A stretch of DNA of 64,000 bases, taken from JBBSBL01 sp038251325 (GTDB lineage: Bacteria > Actinomycetota > Thermoleophilia > Solirubrobacterales > Solirubrobacteraceae). Numbering within the stretch: position 1 is the first letter of the stretch; every line of letters starts with the position of its first letter. Below the pieces are notes generated by a model, which ran no database searches, was not told the origin of the DNA, and saw only the letters and a list, made by a program, of their open reading frames with translations. Of the stretch, positions 16,966 to 25,196 are shown one piece after another. Where the stretch lies: the NCBI GenBank assembly GCA_038251325.1, contig JBBSBL010000001.1:90104-154103 (forward strand), given 5' to 3'. Position numbers and translations under genes: made by a program.

Positions 16966-17157
16966 CTACGCGGGATCGAGTCCATGGTACGCAGACGTGT
17001 TCGCGCGGAGGATCGCCTCGCGGACGGCCGTCTTCATCGCCCCATCGAAGCCAGCGAGCCTCCACCAGTTGGACAGCGCGCGCTGGAGCGCGAAGTCCAG
17101 GCGCAGGGGAACGAACCCGTCGCAAGGCGCGCGCTCATAGGCGCGTGGACCACTCGT
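16966..17157 (-). pseudogene. orphan C-terminal coding remnant in the 16.9-17.3 kb gap
   Basis: In the 419-bp gap between 16914 and 17332, one minus-strand frame ending at 16966 shows strongly GC-biased third positions. It reads CDGFVPLRLDFALQRALSNW, then AMKTAVREAILRANTSAYHGL. The last part resembles amidohydrolase C-termini (ILRxNAxxxYGLD), but no start or catalytic part precedes it. The rest of the gap holds nothing I can identify. It is either a decayed gene end or a small unknown protein. Confidence 0.3.
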
Positions 17158-17332
17158 CAGATAGAGATAACGGCGGGTCTCCCGGTGCCATTCGGCTGGG
17201 CATGGGGAACGCATGCCCACAGCCTGTCCTTGGGCCTGCGTCGGAACAAGACGCGATGGTTGCGCAGGCGCGCCATCGCGCACCGGGTCTCGTTCAGCCG
17301 CCCTACGGCACCCAGAACCGCACGACGAACCA

Positions 17333-18253
17333 CTATCCGGTGCGGGCGGCCGGGTGGGGCGCGGTGCTGGACGCCGCCGCCACGGCCGTCCTCCCCGCCT
17401 CGGGCAGCAGCAGGACCGAGGCGACCAGGAATCCGAGGGCCCCGAGCGCGGTCGTCGCGTTCGCGAGATGGGCGGCGACGGGCTCGTTCGTGCTCGGCGC
17501 GACGAGCGCGGCGAGCGCGGAGATGCCGAAGAAGAGCGACCCGCCGAGGTTGAGCGCCACGATCCACCACGACAGCCTGCGGTCGCGGAAGCAGATCCAC
17601 CGGTGGCAGACCTCGGCATAGGCCAACTTGGTCGAGAGCAGGAAGCAGATCGAGCCGAGGACGTCGGGTGTCCATACCCGCAGGTCGGATTGCTTCGTGG
17701 TCAACCCACGCTTCATCGCCTCGAACGTGCTGACGTTGAAGAACACGGTGCCGACGAGCTGGATCAGCGCCGAGAGCCAGTCGATGCGGCCCGGCTCCCA
17801 CGAGACCGGCCGCGGGCGCCGACGAAGAGGTGGCCCGCCAGGTCGGCCGGTCGGGGCGTGCTCCACGTTCACGACCTCCCAGTACTGCAGATAGGCCGCG
17901 CCCGTGAAGAAGATCGATCCGACGAAGAATGTGACCCCGACCGCCGGCCGCGGCGAGGACGCCCACTGGGAGGCGAGCGCGGCGAGCACGAAGCACAGGG
18001 ACCCGATCGCGAACAGCACGCCGATCCACCAGGCGAGCCGGTCGGGTCGCCACCCCACGCCGGTCCGCCCCGCGGCCGCCGCGGCCGGCGCCGCGCGACG
18101 CTTGCGATGGTCGCGCGACCGCCAGCGCACGAGCGTGCCGTCCGGGCGGCGCAGCACCTCCGAGGTGACGAACGGTCCCGGCCCCTCGGTGGCGACCCGC
18201 TCCCAGCCGTCGGGCAGGTCGAGGTAGCTCGACCCCGGCGCCGCCTCGCTCAC
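17333..18253 (-). CDS. multi-pass membrane protein with YrhK-like repeats
   Basis: 306 residues from the GTG at 18253, overlapping the stop of the upstream kinase gene (GTGA). After a soluble N-terminus (SYLDLPDGWERVATEGPGPF) there are paired hydrophobic segments, such as WWIGVLFAIGSLCFVLAALA, VTFFVGSIFFTGAAYLQYWE and WWIVALNLGGSLFFGISALA. The recurring FxxGSxxF pattern matches YrhK-like domains. The function is unknown. It is co-transcribed with the diacylglycerol-kinase-like gene and so probably controlled by the dyad at 19546-19563. Confidence 0.7.
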   Translation of the reverse strand: MSEAAPGSSYLDLPDGWERVATEGPGPFVTSEVLRRPDGTLVRWRSRDHRKRRAAPAAAAAGRTGVGWRPDRLAWWIGVLFAIGSLCFVLAALASQWASSPRPAVGVTFFVGSIFFTGAAYLQYWEVVNVEHAPTGRPGGPPLRRRPRPVSWEPGRIDWLSALIQLVGTVFFNVSTFEAMKRGLTTKQSDLRVWTPDVLGSICFLLSTKLAYAEVCHRWICFRDRRLSWWIVALNLGGSLFFGISALAALVAPSTNEPVAAHLANATTALGALGFLVASVLLLPEAGRTAVAAASSTAPHPAARTG

Positions 18254-19512
18254 CGCCCGGCGGCCATCCGCGCGAGGGCGCGCACCATCCCCCAATAGGT
18301 TTCCGGCTGGGCCGCCGAGGGCGACGCGCCGGGGTGGGCCGGCGCGACCCGCACCCGCAGGACGCCGGGCCGCATCCGGAAGCGCAGGGGCGGGTCGAAG
18401 ACGAGCGCCTCGCCGTCGACACCCGCGGGCACCGGGGCCTCGGAGCGCACGTCGAAGCGCCGGGCCGTCCACTGCGTGAGACCGCGCGGAGGACGCACGG
18501 CGCCCTGGGCGGGCGTGCCGAAGACCGCGATGCCGAGCCGGCCCTCGTCCATCCGCGGTCGGGTGCCCGAGCCCACCGCACGACCGAGTCGGTATGCGTT
18601 GTTCGAGACCAAGACCGCGGCGCCGCTGCTCTGCTCCTCGCCGTCCGGGCCGGTCCAGCTCAGCGCCGCGTCGCCGGCCTCGGGGCCAAGCGCCGCCGGG
18701 ATCGTGTCGAGGAGCGTGCGGAGCTTTGCGTCACGGTACTCGTCCTTCTGCACCGCCTCGGCGTAGAGCCCGAGCGACACGTTGTTGACGAACACCCGAC
18801 CGTTGATCTCGGCGAGGTCGACGCGGCGCTCGCCGCCGTCGACGAACGCCTCCAGCGCGCCGACGACGTCGTCGCGGTCCACGCCGAGATCGAGGGCGAA
18901 GTGGTTCCGGGTCCCGGCCGGGATGCAGGCGTAGGGGAGGTCGAGCTCGGCGGCGACCGTCGCGACGATCGCCTGCGATCCGTCGCCGCCCGCCATCGCC
19001 AGGCCGTCGGCCCCGCGCGCCACGGCATCGCGCACGAGCTGCTCGAGGTCGTCGCCGAGCTTGAGCTGGATCGGCTCGATCCCACGCGCGCGGGCCTCGT
19101 CCTCGACCTTGAACTTCGTGGCCTTTCCGCCGCCGGACTTCGGGTTCCAGAACAGCACGGCGGATTTCGGCGGGGGCGCCGGCGGCAGGTGGACGTGGAC
19201 GCTGAACGCGGTCCGGGTCGCGGCCAGGGCGGCGAGCAGTGCGCCGACCGCCAGCGCCTTGAGAACCAGTTCCCCACTGGACAGGAAGAGCGCGGCGCCT
19301 GCCACGAGCAGGATCACGCCCACCCCGACCGCGAGCCCGCGCGCCACCCCGCGCCGCAGCAGGCCGAACCACGCCACGGGCAGGGCGAGCAGCACGAAGA
19401 CGAGGGTGAGCAGGCCGCGCGGGAAGTTGGCGGCGGCGGCGGCGACGCCGAGCACGATCGCGGCCAACGCGAGCACAAACGCGGCGATCGCCGCGAGCCG
19501 GCGGTTGGTCAT
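18250..19512 (-). CDS. diacylglycerol kinase-like lipid kinase with N-terminal membrane domain
   Basis: A 420-residue protein, ATG at 19512. The first 105 residues hold about three or four transmembrane helices. Then a DAGK catalytic domain starts at SAVLFWNPKSGGGKATKF, with the nucleotide loop LAMAGGDGSQAIV and the substrate-side PYACIPAGTRNHFALDLG. The C-terminal part (RVFVNNVSLGLYAEAVQKD) is the usual beta-sandwich. It probably phosphorylates diacylglycerol, sphingoid or another membrane lipid at the membrane. The fused membrane domain is less common than the soluble form. It heads an operon with the YrhK-like gene. Confidence 0.85.
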   Translation of the reverse strand: MTNRRLAAIAAFVLALAAIVLGVAAAAANFPRGLLTLVFVLLALPVAWFGLLRRGVARGLAVGVGVILLVAGAALFLSSGELVLKALAVGALLAALAATRTAFSVHVHLPPAPPPKSAVLFWNPKSGGGKATKFKVEDEARARGIEPIQLKLGDDLEQLVRDAVARGADGLAMAGGDGSQAIVATVAAELDLPYACIPAGTRNHFALDLGVDRDDVVGALEAFVDGGERRVDLAEINGRVFVNNVSLGLYAEAVQKDEYRDAKLRTLLDTIPAALGPEAGDAALSWTGPDGEEQSSGAAVLVSNNAYRLGRAVGSGTRPRMDEGRLGIAVFGTPAQGAVRPPRGLTQWTARRFDVRSEAPVPAGVDGEALVFDPPLRFRMRPGVLRVRVAPAHPGASPSAAQPETYWGMVRALARMAAGR

Positions 19513-19519
19513 AGGCGGG

Positions 19520-19563
19520 AGCTTCGCGCAACGGCGCGGCGCGTGCCTCGTCCACTTCGGATG
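19520..19563 (-). promoter_or_regulatory. activator-type promoter (dyad + -10) for DGK operon
   Basis: Minus strand: CATCC (19563-19559), spacer GAAGTGGA, CGAGG (19550-19546), then GAAGCT at 19525-19520, whose first base is 25 nt from the first base of CGAGG. The -10 ends 7 nt before the ATG at 19512. It is the weakest of the seven sites: the right arm is CGAGG, and the hexamer lacks its first T. Confidence 0.4.
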
Positions 19564-19597
19564 ATCGAAGCCGGCTCGCGCCGCGCTCGCGCCCCGC

Positions 19598-21004
19598 TCA
19601 CTCGACCGGCGCGGCCTCGATGCGACCGTCCGCTACCGCGGCCTGCATCGCGGCGTAGTCGCGCTCGTTCTGGTCCGCGTAGGCGTCGGAGAACTCGGCG
19701 ATCGCCCGGTCGAAGGCATCGCCGCCGCCGAGGTAGGCGGCGATGGCCACGCGGTCGCCGGAGCGCGCGTGGGCGCGAGCCAGCGTCCACCCGCAGATCT
19801 TCACGTAGGTCTCCAGACCATCGGCGCTCATCGTGTCGACGTCGGCCGACCCCTTGCCGTCCCACAGCTGGCGGACGTAGAAGTCGCGCGATTCCCCGTC
19901 GAGCCCGGTGACCCGGTCCCAGCCGAGGAAGATGTCGCCGGAGGCCTGCATGAGCCGCTGGCCCGCCACCACGCGCTCTCCGTGGTTGCGATGGCGGCCG
20001 CGGCCGACGTAGGGCTCGAGCACCGAGGCCTGCGCCTCCTTGGCCTGGAGCACGAGGGGGTCCTGCTCGTCGCGGCCTTCGAGCAGGACGACCCACGCGC
20101 GCGTGCCGACGCTGCCCACCCCGACGACCTTGCGCGCCATGTGGACGTAGCGGTAGGTCTCGAGCAGGTGGCGGCGGTCGGCCGCGACGCTGCGCTGGTA
20201 GGAGCGCAGGAGTTTGCGGATCTGGTCCTCGATCTCCTGCCCGCCGAGGGCGCCGGCGAGGTCCTCGATCGGCACGATCAGCGGGGCATCGCTGACGAAG
20301 CGCAGCCGGCCGTCGACGCGCTCGGTGAGCTTCGCGATCGCCCGGCGGCTGTCCTTCAGCTTGGCCTTGGCCAGGTTGCGCTGGGCCGCCTTGCGCTGGG
20401 CGCCGCCCACCGATCCCGCGAGCCGCTCGAACAGCGACTCGATGTCGAGCCGCGCGTACCAGACGCCGAGGTTCGTCATCCCGGCGAACCGGCGCATCGC
20501 CTCGCGGTACTCGCGCACCGACGCGGCGACGATCGCGCGTCGCACACCGCGCCCCAGCCCGAGGTCCCGGCCGGCGACCTCGATGCTCGCCGCCAACCGC
20601 TTGACGTCCCACTCCCAGGGGCCCGGCGTCGTCTCGTCGAAGTCGTTGACGTCGAACACGAGCCGGCGGTCGGGGGCCGCGAAGCCGCCGAAGTTCGAGA
20701 GGTGGGCATCCCCGCAGGCCTGGACGCGCAGCCCGGTGTCGGGTGTTCCGGCGAGGTCGGCGGCCATGATCGCCGCCGCCCCGCGGTAGAAGGTGAACGG
20801 CGAGACCAGCATCCGCCCGTGGCGGATCGGGACGAGCTCGGGCACGCGCGTCGCGTCCTGCCCGGTGAGGATCGCGACGACGTCGCGCCCGTCGTTGGCG
20901 GCCTCCCAACTCGCGTGCGCGGAGCGCGGGGTGTCCTTCCGCTGCGCCTTCCCGAGCGCCGCCCGCTCGGCGACGCTCGGGGGAGAGACCGCCGTCGCCG
21001 CCAT
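19598..21004 (-). CDS. DUF2252 family protein (kinase-like fold)
   Basis: A 468-residue protein, ATG at 21004, overlapping the DUF6325 stop as TGATG. DUF2252 hallmarks: SPFTFYRGAAAIMAADLAGT near residue 70, VQACGDAHLSNFGGFAAPD, and RRLVFDVNDFDETTPGPWEW, which parallel the HGDLHxxN and DFD motifs of aminoglycoside-phosphotransferase-like kinases. WDVKRLAASIEVAGRDLGL follows. Length is normal. The substrate is unknown. It is the last gene of a SHOCT-DUF6325-DUF2252 operon. Confidence 0.88.
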   Translation of the reverse strand: MAATAVSPPSVAERAALGKAQRKDTPRSAHASWEAANDGRDVVAILTGQDATRVPELVPIRHGRMLVSPFTFYRGAAAIMAADLAGTPDTGLRVQACGDAHLSNFGGFAAPDRRLVFDVNDFDETTPGPWEWDVKRLAASIEVAGRDLGLGRGVRRAIVAASVREYREAMRRFAGMTNLGVWYARLDIESLFERLAGSVGGAQRKAAQRNLAKAKLKDSRRAIAKLTERVDGRLRFVSDAPLIVPIEDLAGALGGQEIEDQIRKLLRSYQRSVAADRRHLLETYRYVHMARKVVGVGSVGTRAWVVLLEGRDEQDPLVLQAKEAQASVLEPYVGRGRHRNHGERVVAGQRLMQASGDIFLGWDRVTGLDGESRDFYVRQLWDGKGSADVDTMSADGLETYVKICGWTLARAHARSGDRVAIAAYLGGGDAFDRAIAEFSDAYADQNERDYAAMQAAVADGRIEAAPVE

Positions 21005-21504
21005 CAGCCGGCGTCGGCGAAGTCGGCGCCCAGCTCGACGAGGTCCGCGGGGTGCAGCCAGGCCTCGGCCAGCATCGCGCCGCCGGCGCTGCGGATCGAG
21101 TCTCGCAAGGGGATCGCCCAGCGGTGCTCGATGATCGCCACCGCCGCGCTCGTCCCGGGTGGGATCGTGTCGGCGACGTACCAGACGTCGTCACTCAGCG
21201 GGGTGACGCCGTCCGCGCCGGCCTCGGCGCCCGCGAGCGCACCCGCCTCCGCGCCCTCCTCGCCGTCCGCGCCAAGCCCGATCAGGGCGCCGGCGATCGC
21301 GCCGAGCTGGGTGGACTCGTCGGTCGAGAGATCGCTCGTCTCGATCGCGGCCACGTCGCCGGCCTCGTCCTTGGTGACGAAGATCATGTCCACGAGGCGG
21401 ATCGTGCCCGCCTCGCGCAGCTGCTCGAGCACCGGCGCGACCTCGCCCGTAGGCGGGCCGTCGAAGCCGACGACGAGGATCTGCATGGGTCCGAACTCGG
21501 GCAT
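21004..21504 (-). CDS. DUF6325 family protein (predicted membrane-stress protein)
   Basis: 166 residues from the ATG at 21504, 5 nt after GGGGGAG; a GTG at 21510 overlapping the previous stop is the alternative. PEFGPMQILVVGFDGPPTGE, then IRLVDMIFVTKDEAGDV, an acidic linker, a short Gly/Ala-rich segment (AIAGALIGLGADGEEG) and HRWAIPLRDSIRSAGGAML match DUF6325 proteins. The architecture resembles DUF1269: a ferredoxin-like half, a Gly/Ala segment, then a second half. Role unknown. It is sandwiched in an operon between SHOCT and DUF2252 genes. Confidence 0.75.
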   Translation of the reverse strand: MPEFGPMQILVVGFDGPPTGEVAPVLEQLREAGTIRLVDMIFVTKDEAGDVAAIETSDLSTDESTQLGAIAGALIGLGADGEEGAEAGALAGAEAGADGVTPLSDDVWYVADTIPPGTSAAVAIIEHRWAIPLRDSIRSAGGAMLAEAWLHPADLVELGADFADAG

Positions 21505-21506
21505 GG

Positions 21507-21818
21507 TCACTCCCCCGCCAGGATCTTCTGCTTCTGGGCGTCGAACTCGGCCTGCGTGAGCACGCCGGAGTCGAGCAGCCCCTTGAGCTGCGTGAGCGCC
21601 CCGACCTGGTCGGCCGCGCTCGCTGGCCCGGCGGCCGGCGCGGGGGCCGCCGCCGGCGCCGCGGCGGCCGGGGGCGCCTGCTGCTGCTGGAGCTCGGCGA
21701 TCTGCTCGTTCTGCGTCGCCTCCTGCTCGTGGCCGCGCTCCATGCGCTTGCCGGCCATGTAGCCGGCCCCGCCCACCATGGCCGCCCGCATCAGCGGGCG
21801 GCGTCCGAAGAGTGGCAT
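21507..21818 (-). CDS. SHOCT domain protein
   Basis: A 103-residue protein, ATG at 21818 after GGAGGCGAGACG. The N-terminus is a short membrane-associated segment (LMRAAMVGGAGYMAGKRM). Then come a Gln-rich helix, a long Pro/Ala linker, and a C-terminal SHOCT module QVGALTQLKGLLDSGVLTQA with the EFDAQKQKIL ending. SHOCT modules are short oligomerisation elements. It leads the operon with DUF6325 and DUF2252. A TAGGCT box lies at 21854-21859 on the minus strand, inside the end of the neighbouring DUF1269 gene. Confidence 0.85.
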   Translation of the reverse strand: MPLFGRRPLMRAAMVGGAGYMAGKRMERGHEQEATQNEQIAELQQQQAPPAAAAPAAAPAPAAGPASAADQVGALTQLKGLLDSGVLTQAEFDAQKQKILAGE

Positions 21819-21856
21819 CGTCGTCTCGCCTCCGTCGTGGTTTCCGTTTTGTCAGC

Positions 21857-22228
21857 CTACGCGGCCCCGCGCAGAGCGTCCTGGACCCTGGCCTCCGCGT
21901 TCGTCGATAGTGACGACTTCAGGACCGTGCCGCCGTAGTGGCTCAGGGCCTCCGGGAGCCTGTCGGACTTCAGCGCCTCGACCACCAGGACGAGCGCCGA
22001 GGTGCCGGGCTGGAGCAGCTCCCGCACGTGTTCTCGGAACGACTCGTCGAGCCCGGCCCCGACGGGATCGTGACTCGTGTCGACGCGGACGCCGCCCTCC
22101 TTGTCGCACACGAGCGTGGCGATCGCGTCGGGCTCGGGGACGAGATCGCCGGTGAGCTCGCGCGCCGCCTCGGCGGCCTTCGCCGCCGTGGTCTCCTCCG
22201 GGTAACCGATGGCGATCAGGTCGGACAT
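21857..22228 (-). CDS. DUF1269-family protein lacking its glycine-zipper segment
   Basis: A 123-residue protein, ATG at 22228. The N-terminal half MSDLIAIGYPEETTAAKAAE and the C-terminal half FREHVRELLQPGTSALVLVV plus GGTVLKSSLSTNAEARVQDA match DUF1269 proteins, which are usually about 165-175 residues. In the usual form a Gly/Ala-rich hydrophobic segment of about 40-45 residues separates the halves. Here VDTSHDPVGAG runs directly into LDESFREH. The reading frame is intact, so this is a clean internal deletion that should give a soluble protein. Its promoter is one of the shared dyad sites (22269-22312). Confidence 0.8.
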   Translation of the reverse strand: MSDLIAIGYPEETTAAKAAEAARELTGDLVPEPDAIATLVCDKEGGVRVDTSHDPVGAGLDESFREHVRELLQPGTSALVLVVEALKSDRLPEALSHYGGTVLKSSLSTNAEARVQDALRGAA

Positions 22229-22268
22229 CCCTCTGCTGCTCCAACGATCGGCGGCCTGGACGACACCC

Positions 22269-22312
22269 ATTCAACGGCGCACGACGGCGAGTCGCATCCT
22301 CCGATGCGGATG
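22269..22312 (-). promoter_or_regulatory. activator-type promoter (dyad + -10) for DUF1269 gene
   Basis: Minus strand: CATCC (22312-22308), spacer GCATCGGA, GGATG (22299-22295), then TTGAAT at 22274-22269, which starts 25 nt after the first base of GGATG. The leader to the ATG at 22228 is about 35 nt. The site lies between the DUF1269 gene and the divergent LuxR/MalT-like regulator. Confidence 0.55.
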
Positions 22313-22350
22313 ATCCGGGAGCGGTCGCGGACCTCGAGAGTCAGCACGAC

Positions 22351-22356
22351 TACGCT
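22351..22356 (+). promoter_or_regulatory. -10-like TACGCT before LuxR regulator
   Basis: TACGCT ends 7 nt before the ATG at 22364, again the leaderless geometry. It does not stand at the distance from the neighbouring dyad seen at the other sites. The regulator gene therefore probably has a separate constitutive or differently controlled promoter. Confidence 0.45.
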
Positions 22357-22363
22357 CCTGCGC

Positions 22364-24637
22364 ATGCCAACTCGTGCCCTCCGATCCGCGGAGGAACTCG
22401 CTTCGATCGATCCGATCGAAGCCTCGCCTCCGGACTGGCCGCTCGACGCGCGGTTGGAGCCGCCGCCCGGCCGTCCCGGTCTGGTCGTCCGCCCGCGCCT
22501 GGCCCGGCGCCTCGCGGCGTGGTCGGAGGTGCCGGTCGTCGCCCTCTGCGCCCCGGCGGGGTACGGCAAGACGACGCTGCTGAGCCACTGGGCCGACGCG
22601 GATGCCCGGGCGGTCTCCTGGATCGCCGTCACGCCGAGCGACGACGATCCCGTCAGCCTGATTCGCGACGTCGGGGCGGCCCTCGACCGGACCGAGCCGA
22701 TCGGGCGCCCGCTGCTCGATGCGCTCCTGGGCGGCGAGGCAGCCGTAGTACCGCGCGCTCTCCCGCGCCTCGCACGCGCCCTCCAGTGTCGCGAGCGCCC
22801 GGTGCTGCTCGTCCTCGACGGCGTCGAAGTGGTCGCCTCCCGCGCCGCGCTCGACGTGCTGCGCGTGCTGATCGACCACGTGCCGCCCGGCTCGCAGCTC
22901 GCGCTCGGGACGCGCGGGAGGCTCGGGCTGCCGACGGCGCGCCTCGAGGCGACCGGGCGCTTCGCGGCGCTCGAGGCGGCCGACCTGCGGGCCGACCCGC
23001 CCGAGGTGGCGGAGATGCTGCGGGGCTGCGGCGCACCGTCCGATCCCGAGGTTGCGCAAGCCGTACATCGGCGGACCGACGGCTGGCCGGCCGCGGTGTA
23101 CCTCGCCGGACTCGCCCTTCGGGAACAGCCGGAGGCGCCGCTCGACGAGCTCCTCTCCGGTGACGAGCGGACCCTCGCCGACTACTTCCACGAGGAGGTG
23201 ATCTCGCAGGCGCGTCGTGGTGACGCGACCTTCCTGCGGCGGGCGTCGATCCTGGAGCCCGTGGACCCTGCGGCGTGTGACGCGGTGCTGCAGCGAGCCG
23301 ACTCGGCGCGCGTGTTGAGGCGTCTCGCGGGCGCGAACCTGTTCGTGGCGCCGGTCGACCGTAAGGCGAGCGAGTACCGGATCCACCCGCTGTTCTCCGA
23401 GGCCCTGCGCTCGGAGCTCCGGCGTGAGGAACCGGAGCTGGAGGCCGACCTGCACCGCCGGGCGGGCAACTGGCACCTGGCCCACGGCGACCCGGAGGCC
23501 GCGATCGGCCACGCGCTGGAGGCCGGTGAGGTCGGGAGAGCATGCGAGGTGGTTTGGCGTCACATGCCCACCTACGAGGGGCAGGGCCGCTCGGGGACGC
23601 TCGGCCGCTGGCTCGATCAGTTCCGTCCGGAGGATGTCGAGTCACATCCCGCCTTGGCGCTCACCGCCGCCTGGTGCCGGCTCGATGCCGGCGACGGCGA
23701 CGGGGCGCGCGACTGGCTGACGGTCGCCGAACGCGGCCCCGCCGACGCCGCGCTGCCCGACGGCGCTCCGGTCGCGGCACTCGTCGAGATGACCCACGCG
23801 GCGATCGGCGGAGAGGGGATAGCCGGGCTCGTGCGGCGCGCGGCTCGCGCCCGGGAACTCGACCGCGAGGATCGGCTGTGGACCGGGCTCTGCCGCTTCA
23901 TGGAGGGGGCCGGTCAGCACCTGCTGGGCGAGCGGGAGGCGGCGCGCGCCACCCTCGCAGACGCCGAGCGGCGGACGGGCGCGACGATGGCCTCGCCCAA
24001 CGCCCTGTCGTTGGCGCAGCTGGCCCTGCTGGCCGCCGAGGACGACGACTGGGACGAGGCGGAGAAGCTGATCTCGCGCGCCCGTCTGCGCCAGCGGCGC
24101 CACGGGCTGCGGGACTACGCGACGCAGGCCAACGTCTTCGCGGCCTCGGCGCTCGTTGCGGCGCAGCGCTCACAGATCTCCGTCGCGGAGCACGACGCGC
24201 GGCATGCGGCCGGCCTGCTCGCCCTGCACCGCCACTTCGCACCCTGGGCCGCCGCGCAGGCTGCCGTGGTGCTCGCACGGACGCACATCCGGCTCGGCGA
24301 CTTCGCGGCCGCCCGCGCGCTCGCCAGCGACGCTCAGCGGGGGCTTCGCGCCGTGCCCGACGCGGTCGTGCTGCGGGAGTACCTCGACGACACCTGGCGG
24401 CGCGTACAGGCCGTTGACCTCGCGCTTCACCCGGGTCCTTCCTCGCTCACCACCGCCGAGCGGCGCATCCTCCAGCACCTCCCGACCCACCTGAGCTTCC
24501 GCGAGATCGCCGAACGGCTCAACGTCTCCCAGACCACCGTCAAGACCCAGGCGCTCGCCGTCTACCGCAAGCTCGACGTGACCTCACGCTCCGAGGCGGT
24601 CCTGCGCGCGCAGGAGCTGGGGCTGCTCGACGCTTGA
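22364..24637 (+). CDS. MalT-like (LAL-type) LuxR-family transcriptional regulator
   Basis: 757 residues from the ATG at 22364; the frame is open upstream over the divergent gene. An N-terminal STAND/NTPase module has Walker A APAGYGKTTLLSHW at about 63-76 and a Walker B-like RPVLLVLDGVEVV near 146-158. Then RRTDGWPAAVYLAGLAL and a winged-helix-like FSEALRSELRREEPELEADL segment match MalT-type regulators. Residues 370-690 are TPR-like helical repeats. The C-terminal HTH is LTTAERRILQHLPTHLSFRE then IAERLNVSQTTVKTQALAVY. A ligand-gated activator is expected. It is the best local candidate to bind the seven CATCC-N8-GGATG sites. Confidence 0.9.
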   Translation: MPTRALRSAEELASIDPIEASPPDWPLDARLEPPPGRPGLVVRPRLARRLAAWSEVPVVALCAPAGYGKTTLLSHWADADARAVSWIAVTPSDDDPVSLIRDVGAALDRTEPIGRPLLDALLGGEAAVVPRALPRLARALQCRERPVLLVLDGVEVVASRAALDVLRVLIDHVPPGSQLALGTRGRLGLPTARLEATGRFAALEAADLRADPPEVAEMLRGCGAPSDPEVAQAVHRRTDGWPAAVYLAGLALREQPEAPLDELLSGDERTLADYFHEEVISQARRGDATFLRRASILEPVDPAACDAVLQRADSARVLRRLAGANLFVAPVDRKASEYRIHPLFSEALRSELRREEPELEADLHRRAGNWHLAHGDPEAAIGHALEAGEVGRACEVVWRHMPTYEGQGRSGTLGRWLDQFRPEDVESHPALALTAAWCRLDAGDGDGARDWLTVAERGPADAALPDGAPVAALVEMTHAAIGGEGIAGLVRRAARARELDREDRLWTGLCRFMEGAGQHLLGEREAARATLADAERRTGATMASPNALSLAQLALLAAEDDDWDEAEKLISRARLRQRRHGLRDYATQANVFAASALVAAQRSQISVAEHDARHAAGLLALHRHFAPWAAAQAAVVLARTHIRLGDFAAARALASDAQRGLRAVPDAVVLREYLDDTWRRVQAVDLALHPGPSSLTTAERRILQHLPTHLSFREIAERLNVSQTTVKTQALAVYRKLDVTSRSEAVLRAQELGLLDA

Positions 24638-24667
24638 GTCCCGCGCGCGAAGGCGCACGCGGACTTT

Positions 24668-24711
24668 CATCCGGTTGGGAGGATGCGCGCGCCCCGAGGC
24701 GAATCTAGCGT
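24668..24711 (+). promoter_or_regulatory. activator-type promoter (dyad + -10) for DUF7144 gene
   Basis: CATCC (24668-24672), spacer GGTTGGGA, GGATG (24681-24685) followed by CGCG, then TAGCGT at 24706-24711, 25 nt from the first base of GGATG. The leader to the GTG at 24771 is about 55 nt. It is among the clearest copies of the motif. Confidence 0.6.
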
Positions 24712-24770
24712 CTGATCGCGAGGCGCCGGGAGCCGGCGCCCGTCAATCGAGACACCAAGGGGTGGTGGCT

Positions 24771-25190
24771 GTGAGCGCAGGAACCGACCGGATCCAGGTC
24801 GACGAGGAGCAGAGCTCGTCGGGCTGGATGACCTTCGCCGGCGTGATCATCATGATCGCCGCCGTCCTCAACATCATCGGCGGCATTTCCGCCATCGGCG
24901 ACTCGAAGTTCTGGATCGCCGACACGAAGTTCGTCATCAGCGACCTGCACGGCTACGGCTGGTCGCTGCTGATCATCGGCGTCATCGAGCTGTTCGTCGC
25001 CTTCGGCATCTGGAGCGGCGCCCAGTGGGCCCGGTGGACCGGCGTGTTCATCGTGAGCCTCAACCTGATCAGCCACATGCTCTTCCTCAACGCCAACGCG
25101 ACGTGGTCGTTCCTCGCTGCGCTCCTCGACATCCTCGTGATCTACGGCCTCGCCGCGCACGGCGGCCGCGGTCAGGCGCGGGTGGACTGA
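24771..25190 (+). CDS. DUF7144 family four-helix membrane protein
   Basis: 139 residues from the GTG at 24771, preceded by AAGGGG. Four hydrophobic helices: TFAGVIIMIAAVLNIIGGI, WSLLIIGVIELFVAFGIW, TGVFIVSLNLISHMLFL and TWSFLAALLDILVIYGLAAH. GWMTFAGVIIMIAA and the conserved small loop W.......HGYGW fit the actinobacterial DUF7144 group (DoxX-like size). Function unknown. It has its own dyad promoter and a strong terminator hairpin 7 bp past the stop. Confidence 0.75.
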   Translation: MSAGTDRIQVDEEQSSSGWMTFAGVIIMIAAVLNIIGGISAIGDSKFWIADTKFVISDLHGYGWSLLIIGVIELFVAFGIWSGAQWARWTGVFIVSLNLISHMLFLNANATWSFLAALLDILVIYGLAAHGGRGQARVD

Positions 25191-25196
25191 GGCCGG

